Assembly: GCA_900770445.1 (NCBI GenBank)
Contig: CAAGKO010000019.1
Location: 1-52,974, forward strand
Source of the DNA: an uncultured Oribacterium sp.
GTDB taxonomy: Bacteria > Bacillota > Clostridia > Lachnospirales > Lachnospiraceae
Reading direction: 5' to 3'
DNA: 52,974 nucleotides
A program made the position numbers and the translations under genes. Positions 42,339-49,726 of the stretch are shown in pieces; the first letter of the stretch is position 1; each line of letters begins with the position of its first letter. Under the pieces are notes generated by a model. The model was not told the DNA's origin. It saw only the letters and a program-made list of their open reading frames with translations, and did not search any database.

Positions 42339-43670
42339 ATGTCACTCAGTTCTAAAGACGAATACCTCATCACGGATGCGCCGCTTCGCGCGCTCACGAT
42401 TTTCGCGCTGCCGATGATTCTCGGCAGCTTTTTCCAGCAGGTCTACAACATGGCCGACTCGATCATCGTCGGTCAGTACGTCGGCTCCGCCGCACTGGCG
42501 GCCGTCGGTGCCTGCGCCGCACTGACGAACGTCTTCATCTGCATCGCGCTCGGCGGCGGTGTCGGCGCCGGTGTACTCGTGAGCCGCGCATTCGGCGCGC
42601 GCAGCTATGAGCGTATGAAAACGATCGTGTCGACCTCGCTCATCAGCTTTCTGGTCCTCAGTCTCGTCCTCGGCGGCCTCGGCTTCGTGCTCTCCCGCCC
42701 GATGATGCGCCTGCTCCAGACCCCCGCTGACATCCTCGACACGGCGACACTCTACCTCCGCGTCTACTTCCTCGGTTTCCCGTTCCTCTTCATGTACAAC
42801 ATCCTGTCGAACATGTTCACCTCGATCGGCGAGTCACGCATCCCGCTTGCGCTCCTCATCTTCTCATCCGTGCTCAACATCTTCATGGACCTCTGGATGG
42901 TGGCGAGCCTCGGCATGGGTGTCTTCGGTGCCGCCCTCGCGACGCTCATCTCGCAGGGCATCTCCGCTGTTTTCTCGCTCACGATCTTCCTGCGCCGGAT
43001 GCGTCGTTATCCGGGCCGCTTCGCCTGGTTCGACCACAGCACGCTTCAGTCAATGCTGGAGATCGCGGTGCCTTCGATCCTCCAGCAGTCGACGGTCTCG
43101 GTCGGTATGATGATCGTCCAGGCTGTCGTGAACCCATTCGGCACCCAGGCACTCGCCGGATATTCTGCGACCATGCGCGTGGAAAACGTGTTCTCGCTTA
43201 TGTTTGTGTCGATCGGCAATGCTGTCTCCCCGTACGTTTCACAGAACCTGGGCGCGAAGAAAACCGATCGTATCCGAAAAGGCTACCGCGCTGCACTTCT
43301 GCTGGATGTCTGCTTCGCCGTGCTCGCCTTCGTCGTCATCGAAACACTGCATACGCAGATTTCCGCCCTCTTCCTAGGAAAGGACGGTACTGCCCTCGCG
43401 TATGAAGTCTCCGCAGGCTACATGAAGTGGCTCGGCTACTTCTTCATCTTCATGGGCATCAAGATGGCTACCGACGGTGTGCTCCGTGGCCTCGGCATCA
43501 TGAAGCCGTTCCTCATCGCAAACATGGTGAACCTCGCCATCCGTATGTCCGTCGCGCTCATCTTCGCCCCACGCTACGGCATCGCCTTCGTCTGGCTCGC
43601 CGTCCCGGCCGGCTGGCTCGCAAACTTCCTGATCTCCTATGCTGCGCTTCGGAAAAACTGGCCAGCTTAA
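42339..43670 (+). CDS. MATE-family efflux transporter 2
   Basis: This 443-residue membrane protein has about 12 hydrophobic segments and the MATE motifs FFQQVYNMADSIIVGQYVG near residue 27 and QNLGAKKTDRIRKGYR near 301. It probably exports a drug or metabolite by cation antiport. AGGAAGG precedes the ATG by 11 bases. It is a single-gene unit closed by the terminator at 43725-43763. The protein is similar in design to the MATE at 7648, but the sequences differ throughout. Confidence 0.92.
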   Translation: MSLSSKDEYLITDAPLRALTIFALPMILGSFFQQVYNMADSIIVGQYVGSAALAAVGACAALTNVFICIALGGGVGAGVLVSRAFGARSYERMKTIVSTSLISFLVLSLVLGGLGFVLSRPMMRLLQTPADILDTATLYLRVYFLGFPFLFMYNILSNMFTSIGESRIPLALLIFSSVLNIFMDLWMVASLGMGVFGAALATLISQGISAVFSLTIFLRRMRRYPGRFAWFDHSTLQSMLEIAVPSILQQSTVSVGMMIVQAVVNPFGTQALAGYSATMRVENVFSLMFVSIGNAVSPYVSQNLGAKKTDRIRKGYRAALLLDVCFAVLAFVVIETLHTQISALFLGKDGTALAYEVSAGYMKWLGYFFIFMGIKMATDGVLRGLGIMKPFLIANMVNLAIRMSVALIFAPRYGIAFVWLAVPAGWLANFLISYAALRKNWPA

Positions 43671-43724
43671 GTTTTCATGATAAACGGTGCAAATCGCGCC
43701 AGACACTTCTCTGCATCGGCATAC

Positions 43725-43763
43725 AAAAAACGCTGACCTGCACTACGCAGATCAGCGTTTTTT
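43725..43763. terminator. Bidirectional terminator between MATE 2 and the GGDEF gene
   Basis: A 17-bp stem with one mismatch (43725-43741 with 43747-43763) has six A at one end and six T at the other. It lies between convergent genes and can serve both. Confidence 0.88.
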
Positions 43764-43767
43764 CACT

Positions 43768-43810
43768 CTTAAGAAAATCTTAAGGGGGTCTGACCCCATT
43801 AAATTTTCTA
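43768..43810. repeat. Short dispersed repeat, copy 2 (GGGGTCA palindrome)
   Basis: On the minus strand this reads AAAATTTAATGGGGTCAGAC, then CCCCTTAAG and TTTTCTTAAG, matching the element at 10946-10986 at most positions. It overlaps the stop codon of the GGDEF gene, just as the first copy overlaps the stop codon of dctM, but in the opposite sense. Confidence 0.6.
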
Positions 43811-45616
43811 AACAGACGCATAGTAGGCGTCGATCAGCTCACAGTCCATGATGAGGACGTAGAAGATGTTGCCATAGTAACGGTTCTGGACGATGCGGCC
43901 ATGGTCGAGTACCGGCTTTGTGCTGCCGTCCTTTTTCACGAAATGGAAGCGGACATAGTCATTGTCCCCGTTCGTCTTCGCATCGATCTGCTGCCAGATG
44001 CTCTTTTCGACCGTCTCCTGCTCATCCGTTCGAACCAGGTTACGGAAGCGATGGTCGGTGTACGCGAGGAACTCCTCGAAATCACGGCAGCTGGCGAACT
44101 CCACGAGCTCATGATTTGCGAACAGGATCTGATCATTGTCCGGATCCGCTCTGTATATAAGGAAGGCACCCGGAAGATGCCGGGCCACCTCCTGCAGTGC
44201 GAAGCCGAACTGGCTTCGCTGCTGCGTCTCATAGGTACTCTGGTACGCGGCGCAGCTCTGCTTTCCATGCAGCTTCACGGCATAGAGCGCCATATCCGCG
44301 CAGCTGATCAGATGCGAAATCTCGCGCTGGTCCTTCGGATACTCCGCATAGCCCAGCGAAATATAGAACGGATAGCAGCTGTCGTTCGTACGTACGTACC
44401 GCGCTGCACTTGTAAAGGCCTCGATTTCCGACTTCGCTTCCTCTGCCGTCTTTCCGATCAGAACGGCAGAAAATTCATCACCGCCGCTCCGGGAAAGAAT
44501 TGCATCTGTGCCAAAATACTGCCGCAGGTCCGCTGCCAGGTTTTTCAGCGCCTGATCCCCGACATCGTGCCCATAGAGGTCGTTAATGAACTTGAAATCA
44601 TCGATATCCATCTGCAGGCCCACACACGGCAGTGATGAACCCGCCTTCATCCGCCTCTGTACCGCCTCATCAAATCCATGGCGGTTCAGAAGACCGGTCA
44701 ACGAGTCCGTCACCGATAGCAACGCCAGCGCATCCCTGTGACGTCGGAGCTGAAGCATCGCGAAGCTGAGTCCCGTCAGTGACAGGATGATGCAGATGCC
44801 CAGGATGAGGTACGGCACCATGATCCACCGACGATTCCACCCCTGCTTCGGCATGACGGACAGACAGAAGGTTGTTCCCTCCATCTGGAACTGGTAGTTC
44901 ACCGGATTCGTCAGCTGCGCTACAGACGAAGACACCTGTTCCTGCTCGTCCGAAAGTGGCGAGCTCGTCATCGTCAGCTGATAATCGTATCCGAAATCCG
45001 AAAGTGCCTTTACGGTATCCTCGAAGATCTCCGGCACACGGATGATCACGATGGCGAAGCCCCAGAACGTCTCACTTCCGTCGGCCTCCCGCAGATAGAC
45101 CGGATTCCGAATCGCGATGCCCTGTCCTCCCTGCTTCAGTTTAAACGGCCCCTGCATGGTGATGACACCGTGATCCCGTCCGTAACGGCAGAGCGCTCCT
45201 CGCTTTTCATCCTGAAAAAGATCGATCTTCCCGGCTTCATTGCCGGTCTCCGGATAAATCTCCGTGACGATCCCGTCCGGTGCGAGCTGAATACTCTGCA
45301 CGTAGTCGGTCATCAGATTTTCAGCCACCTCTGAGAAAGCATTGATCTTTCCCGCGTCACTGAGAACCACCGATTCCACGGCATCCGTGATGGCGATGCC
45401 ACGCCCGAGGTCGTTTACCAAACGATCCGCATAACTGATTGTATTCAGCTTCGTGATACGCTCCATATGCTCACGATATACTGTATATGAATGATATAAA
45501 ACCCCCGCCAGTACCAGACAGCTGGCGATAAACACCAGCGCCGGATAAATCGGCACTCTGAACGGTCGTTTTTCCTTCGGATCCAGACGCACTGAATCCC
45601 TCTCCTGCCTCTCCAT
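43808..45616 (-). CDS. Membrane CHASE-GGDEF-PAS signalling protein
   Basis: This 602-residue protein has a membrane helix at about 23-45, an extracytoplasmic CHASE-like sensor (about 50-255), a second helix at about 267-290, a GGDEF domain (about 300-460) with SGGDEF at 377-382, and a PAS-like C-terminal region (about 480-600, FLIYRADPDNDQILFANHEL). The active-site signature is intact, so it probably makes c-di-GMP in response to an external signal. The usual RxxD inhibition site upstream of SGGDEF is not present. A PAS after the GGDEF is an unusual order. Confidence 0.88.
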   Translation of the reverse strand: MERQERDSVRLDPKEKRPFRVPIYPALVFIASCLVLAGVLYHSYTVYREHMERITKLNTISYADRLVNDLGRGIAITDAVESVVLSDAGKINAFSEVAENLMTDYVQSIQLAPDGIVTEIYPETGNEAGKIDLFQDEKRGALCRYGRDHGVITMQGPFKLKQGGQGIAIRNPVYLREADGSETFWGFAIVIIRVPEIFEDTVKALSDFGYDYQLTMTSSPLSDEQEQVSSSVAQLTNPVNYQFQMEGTTFCLSVMPKQGWNRRWIMVPYLILGICIILSLTGLSFAMLQLRRHRDALALLSVTDSLTGLLNRHGFDEAVQRRMKAGSSLPCVGLQMDIDDFKFINDLYGHDVGDQALKNLAADLRQYFGTDAILSRSGGDEFSAVLIGKTAEEAKSEIEAFTSAARYVRTNDSCYPFYISLGYAEYPKDQREISHLISCADMALYAVKLHGKQSCAAYQSTYETQQRSQFGFALQEVARHLPGAFLIYRADPDNDQILFANHELVEFASCRDFEEFLAYTDHRFRNLVRTDEQETVEKSIWQQIDAKTNGDNDYVRFHFVKKDGSTKPVLDHGRIVQNRYYGNIFYVLIMDCELIDAYYASV

Positions 45617-45970
45617 GTTCTCCTCTTCTACCTGCTGATTTATATATGATCTTACGTACGTAGCATGCCGATGGCCCGATCAGGGCGCATCCCAGGCGTA
45701 AGGTGCAGCCTGCACACATCTCGAAACGTACGTCGCCCGATGGCAATGCTGCGACAAATATCATATATTTTAAGCAAAATCAAGCAGATTACAAGAATAA
45801 GAGGATATTTAATCATGGTGAATTCTTATATCTTCTATAGAGAAAGAAAAACGCTGACCGTCGCTAACAGATTCGCCCCACGACCCAGGATACTGATTCT
45901 CTGAAATCATGCATCAGGATATTGCGTTTTTCCCCTCCGCATGCTATCGTAACGCATGCACAATTAAATA
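45617..45970. other. Intergenic region between the GGDEF gene and queT
   Basis: No convincing gene is seen. ACGTACGT occurs twice (45654-45661 and 45726-45733), each followed after 13-16 bases by GATGGC, and GTGCAGGCTGCAC can fold on the minus strand. I do not recognise a c-di-GMP riboswitch here. Short open frames on the plus strand lack ribosome-binding sites. Confidence 0.4.
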
Positions 45971-46055
45971 CGAGTGTTATGTCGCTCCGGACTTCATGCG
46001 CTGCCATCGCAGCCACCGGCGTGATACATCCTTCCCACTCGCACAAAACTAAAGG
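45971..46055 (+). promoter_or_regulatory. Candidate preQ1-type riboswitch leader of queT
   Basis: CGAGTG (45971-45976) can pair with CACTCG (46036-46041), followed by the A-rich tail CACAAAACTAA that runs into AAGGAG of queT. The tail resembles the 3' part of preQ1 class I aptamers, but the loop of about 59 bases is far longer than in that class; a class III-like fold is another option. queT genes are often controlled by preQ1 riboswitches, which is the main support. Confidence 0.38.
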
Positions 46056-46065
46056 AGATCACATC

Positions 46066-46563
46066 ATGAATCATCACACAACTTCACGCAACATTCTGTC
46101 CATCGTTCAGGCCGCTATGATCGCCGCACTCTACATCGTATTGACCGCGCTCGCCGCAGGCTTCGATCTCGCAAGCGGTGCCATCCAGGTTCGCTTTTCC
46201 GAGGTGCTGACCATCCTCCCGTTTTTTACACCGGCTGCGATTCCAGGCGTCACCATCGGCTGCCTCCTCGCGAACATCCTGACCGGAAGTGCCCTGCCGG
46301 ACATCATCTTCGGCACGCTCGCTACACTGCTCGGCGCACTCGGAACCTATGCGCTCCGAAAGCATCGCTTTCTCTGCACGCTCTGCCCAGTCATCTCGAA
46401 CGGCATCATCATCCCGCTGGTTCTCCGCTATGCCTACGCGGTCCCTGGTGCACTCTGGTTCCTGGCACTGACCGTCGGCGCCGGTGAACTCATCTGCTGC
46501 GTCCTCTTCGGCAGCATCCTCATCGCCGCTCTGCTCCCGCACCGCGACCGACTGTTCAGGTAA
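46066..46563 (+). CDS. queT: Queuosine precursor transporter, QueT family
   Basis: This 165-residue membrane protein is an ECF-type S component for import of preQ1 or a related queuosine precursor. It has five to six hydrophobic segments; GAIQVRFSEVLTILPFFTPAAIPGVTIGC in pieces (about 36-66) is the family core. The start at 46066 follows AAAGGAG by nine bases; a longer upstream frame is in the leader. The S component needs the shared ECF module, not in this window. The terminator at 46604-46648 follows. Confidence 0.9.
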   Translation: MNHHTTSRNILSIVQAAMIAALYIVLTALAAGFDLASGAIQVRFSEVLTILPFFTPAAIPGVTIGCLLANILTGSALPDIIFGTLATLLGALGTYALRKHRFLCTLCPVISNGIIIPLVLRYAYAVPGALWFLALTVGAGELICCVLFGSILIAALLPHRDRLFR

Positions 46564-46603
46564 TCTGGGATGTCGACTTAGTAATATGTATCGCCATGCA
46601 CAT

Positions 46604-46648
46604 AAAAAGTTCTGAAACCGGCTCATCATGTCAGTTCCAGAACTTTTT
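46604..46648 (+). terminator. Terminator after queT
   Basis: AAAAAGTTCTG and CAGAACTTTTT are perfect inverse complements with a partly pairing interior (AAC with GTT). It lies 40 nt after the queT stop codon and may also stop the convergent aldo/keto reductase transcript. Confidence 0.78.
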
Positions 46649-46753
46649 AGATAATTATGCTTTTATATGCATGATTATAGTAAGTTTTTTCTCTATGTGT
46701 TTCTTTTTCTTAGTACATCTTCCTTCGTTACATTAGCCCATTGTTATCACTTC

Positions 46754-47587
46754 TCAGAAGTTAAAAGTCTCAGGATCCGCATCCGGAACGACGCTTCGGT
46801 TAATATTCATATGATCAATTACAGCCATATCCTCTGAGCTAAGTTCAAAATCAAATAGATTTCTATTTTCACGCATACGTTCAGGCCGAGAAGACTTAGG
46901 CAGAGTAACAATCCCATGCTGCAGTTCCCAGCGTAACACCACCTGCACGGCACTTTTTCCGTATTTGCGACCGATCTCACTCAGCGCAGGATCCTTGACA
47001 TATAATCCCTGTCCCAGAGGCTGACACGCCTCAAACTGCACGCCATGATTTCGACAGTAGCTACGCAACGTTGGGCAAGACATCTGCGGGTGCAACTGAT
47101 ACTGATTCACCGCAGGCACCGTTCCTCCCATCTTAATCAAATCATCGATATGATGGGGGTTGAAATTACTCACACCGATGGCACGGGCTAGACCTTGCTC
47201 CAGGATGCGTTCCAGCACCTCCCAGCTCTGCTGATAGCGTCCACGCACTGGCCAGTGTATTAAATACAGATCTACATAATCCATACCCAATCGCTCTAAA
47301 CTTTCTTGAAAAGCATCATACTCTCGCGCAGCACGCATATCTGTGGTCCACAGCTTTGTAGTCACAAAAAAATCGCTTCGCGGCAGGCCGGATTCCCGTA
47401 TAGCTTTTCCAACTTCTCGTTCATTGTAATAGATTGAAGCAGTATCAAAATGACGATACCCCAGTTCTATAGCGGACGAAACAGCTCGTACAGTCTCATC
47501 GCTATCTTCGCTGATAAGCGCTGTGCCATATCCCAATTGTGGAATCTTCACACCATTATTCAATTCGATGGAACAATCAAAGGTCAT
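46754..47587 (-). CDS. Aldo/keto reductase
   Basis: This 277-residue NADPH-dependent enzyme has the catalytic tetrad in place: Asp and Tyr in FDTASIYYNE, Lys in TTKLW and His in LIHWP. It is of the 2,5-diketogluconate reductase-like branch (AKR5). GGAGGG precedes the ATG, and its start overlaps the deoC end by 11 nt. As part of the sugar island it may reduce a sugar aldehyde or ketone. The sequence shows no membrane segment. Confidence 0.92.
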   Translation of the reverse strand: MTFDCSIELNNGVKIPQLGYGTALISEDSDETVRAVSSAIELGYRHFDTASIYYNEREVGKAIRESGLPRSDFFVTTKLWTTDMRAAREYDAFQESLERLGMDYVDLYLIHWPVRGRYQQSWEVLERILEQGLARAIGVSNFNPHHIDDLIKMGGTVPAVNQYQLHPQMSCPTLRSYCRNHGVQFEACQPLGQGLYVKDPALSEIGRKYGKSAVQVVLRWELQHGIVTLPKSSRPERMRENRNLFDFELSSEDMAVIDHMNINRSVVPDADPETFNF

Positions 47588-48281
47588 TTTTATCCCTCCA
47601 CATGATAAATTCGTTTAAAATTCGTATACTACTTGAAGTGCCAATGCGCTCTGCACCAGCCTCAAGCATCTCGCGACAACTCTCCCAACTGCGTATACCA
47701 CCTGCAGCCTTTACCCGAACACGATCACCCACAGTCTGCTTCATCAGACGCACATCTTCTGCCTTCGCACCAGAGGTTCCAAATCCTGTGGATGTCTTGA
47801 TAAAATCCGGTCCAACCTCACGCGCAATCTGAGCCAACCTCCGGATCTCCTCCTTAGTCAAATAGCAGTTTTCAAAAATCACCTTGGAGATCACTCCTGC
47901 CTCTCGGCACATCTGCGTAATGCGTGTCATCTCGTTCTCTACAGCATTCCAGTTTCCCTCTTTGACATTCGTCAGATTGGTCACATAATCAATCTCATCC
48001 GCACCATCACAAATAGCTTTATCAGTTTCAAACATCTTCACATCCAACGTAGTCTGTCCAAGAGGAAAACTAATTGCAGCGCCAACGTGTACCGGAGTTC
48101 CTTTTAACTGCTCGTGGCAAAAAGCCACAGGAGCTGAATTAATCGCCACCATGCCAAACCCATACTGCCGTGCCTCCGCGCAAAGCTGTTCCAGTTCAGA
48201 AAGGCTGGCTCCGGCACTCAGTAACGTGTGATCAAAGATTGCCGCAAGCGCTTCAGGTGTTAAATGCTGTATATCCATCAT
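47577..48281 (-). CDS. deoC: Deoxyribose-phosphate aldolase
   Basis: DeoC splits 2-deoxyribose 5-phosphate into glyceraldehyde 3-phosphate and acetaldehyde. The 234-residue protein has FDHTLL, DFIKTSTGFG with the Schiff-base Lys, and RVKAAGGIR with the second Lys, plus ADEIDYVTN. Length and motifs are normal. The ATG at 48281 overlaps the stop codon of the fusion gene (ATGA), and AGGAGG lies six bases upstream. No deoxyribose kinase or nucleoside phosphorylase is nearby, so a related aldol reaction on another sugar phosphate remains possible. Confidence 0.9.
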   Translation of the reverse strand: MMDIQHLTPEALAAIFDHTLLSAGASLSELEQLCAEARQYGFGMVAINSAPVAFCHEQLKGTPVHVGAAISFPLGQTTLDVKMFETDKAICDGADEIDYVTNLTNVKEGNWNAVENEMTRITQMCREAGVISKVIFENCYLTKEEIRRLAQIAREVGPDFIKTSTGFGTSGAKAEDVRLMKQTVGDRVRVKAAGGIRSWESCREMLEAGAERIGTSSSIRILNEFIMWRDKNDL

Positions 48282-49522
48282 ATTCTTCCTCCTGTATTTT
48301 TCTTTGGATTGTCTTGGATCGAAACACCGCCACCGTCTGTGCACAGTACGACTTTCTGAAATCCAGACTGCTCAATGGTTTTATAATCGTGACCGGCATC
48401 AGCGCGGTAGGCAAAAAAACATACTAAGGGCTCATTCCCTGTGTTCACCATTCGGTGCGCAAACCCTTTTGCAGCATATGCTGCTCTGCCTGGCGCAAGC
48501 GGAAGCCAGCGTGTATGCCCGTTCTGATTTTCTGTCAACAGCAATCCACTACCACTTAAAGTGTAATATACCTCGCCGGTTTCTAACACACCGTGAAAAT
48601 GCCCCTTGGTCATATAAAATTCAGTGCCAACAACTCCTGGATATAGCGTAGTCACTCCGAAAGCAATATCACCTGAGTCCTGAGGAGCATTCAACTGATG
48701 ATATTCATACACCAGTGGGTCACTTCCTGATGCCAGAATTTTTTCAATCTCCCTCTGATCACCAAAATATCCAGATAACTGACTCAGTCGTCTCTGCTCC
48801 GTAGCGACCTTTAGCCGAGCAGGCAGAGCCAACGATGCGCAAAAACCGCCAGTCCAGTCAAACTGCTGTGGGCCATCTAATAGTTCTTCAAAAACCTGAG
48901 GCAACTGTGCCGTAGTTTCCAGTACGACATCGGCTCGAGCAGATATCGTAGCCGGTCCGATACCAATAGCAGGCATTCCAGCCGATAGTATAGAAGCCAC
49001 ACCATTAACAGCATCTTCAACACCCACACACTCCTGTGCAGACACACCAAAATGATTCATCGCGGCAAGATAGATGTCAGGCGCGGGTTTCCCGTGCGAG
49101 ATTGTCGCCGGATCCACACAGTAATCAAACTCCAGCCCCAATCGTTTAATGATAAAAGGCGCATTGCGACTTGATGAAGCTAGCGCAGTGTACACACCTC
49201 GCTCCTTTAAGAGTGCCAGCGTCTGTAGAATACCAGGTAGTATATTCGATGGCGAAAGCTGTTCCATCAGCAGCTGCTGATATATCTTGTTCTTTTCCTC
49301 AGCCGCAAGACGAAGTTCTTCATCATCAGCATGGACGTCATAATAATGGGCCAACAGCTTCATGCATTCAAATCTCGCTACGCCTTTGGTAAGTTCTTCC
49401 GCTGCAGGTGTGTGAACAATGCCCCATCGCTTTGCGAACAAGCGTTTCCACGCTTCAAAGTGAAACATATCGGTGCTGACAATAACGCCATCCAGGTCAA
49501 ATATAGCAAGGCGAAGATTCAT
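48278..49522 (-). CDS. Fusion of beta-phosphoglucomutase and cupin-type glucose-6-phosphate isomerase
   Basis: The N-terminal part (about residues 1-215) is a HAD-type beta-phosphoglucomutase: FDLDGVI with Asp9 (nucleophile) and Asp11, ALASSSRNAPFI, GKPAPDIYLAA and GVEDAVNGV. The C-terminal part (about 230-400) is a cupin glucose-6-phosphate isomerase of the archaeal type: TKGHFHG, EVYYTLSGSG, AHRMVNTG and DAGHDYKTIEQ are all landmarks. Together they would turn beta-glucose 1-phosphate into glucose 6-phosphate and then fructose 6-phosphate. ATG 49522 is chosen behind AGGAGG. It is the first gene of the minus half of the sugar island. Confidence 0.88.
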   Translation of the reverse strand: MNLRLAIFDLDGVIVSTDMFHFEAWKRLFAKRWGIVHTPAAEELTKGVARFECMKLLAHYYDVHADDEELRLAAEEKNKIYQQLLMEQLSPSNILPGILQTLALLKERGVYTALASSSRNAPFIIKRLGLEFDYCVDPATISHGKPAPDIYLAAMNHFGVSAQECVGVEDAVNGVASILSAGMPAIGIGPATISARADVVLETTAQLPQVFEELLDGPQQFDWTGGFCASLALPARLKVATEQRRLSQLSGYFGDQREIEKILASGSDPLVYEYHQLNAPQDSGDIAFGVTTLYPGVVGTEFYMTKGHFHGVLETGEVYYTLSGSGLLLTENQNGHTRWLPLAPGRAAYAAKGFAHRMVNTGNEPLVCFFAYRADAGHDYKTIEQSGFQKVVLCTDGGGVSIQDNPKKNTGGRI

Positions 49523-49586
49523 CACCGTTCCTCCTTTACATGATTATATTCTCATCATATCATCCGTTCGAATTTTTATCAATAAT

Positions 49587-49715
49587 TTATCGATAATTTA
49601 GCGGCAAAAGCCATTTTTTTAAATAAATCAAGCAGTTGACTTGCAATTCTATAAAGGTTATCATTATATCAATATATCAGACGGGAATATTCGTTTCGAT
49701 AAATTCTCGATAAAA
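49587..49715 (+). promoter_or_regulatory. GH13 promoter and flanking TCGATAA boxes
   Basis: TTGACT (49636-49641) and TATCAT (49659-49664) are spaced by 17 bp. TTATCGATAA (49587-49596) is a perfect palindrome upstream. TCGATAAATTCTCGATAAA (49697-49715) is a direct repeat overlapping the 5' leader just before AAGGAG. These boxes probably bind the regulator of the divergent island, which is not in the window. Confidence 0.55.
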
Positions 49716-49726
49716 AGGAGAAGAGC

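Noticed and set aside
45617..45770. A c-di-GMP riboswitch before the GGDEF gene
   Set aside because: The minus-strand sequence lacks the GEMM-type conserved segments that I would expect around the ligand site.
45665..45904. A possible small gene upstream of queT
   Set aside because: No ribosome-binding site and no recognisable sequence. The stretch is better read as an intergenic and leader region.
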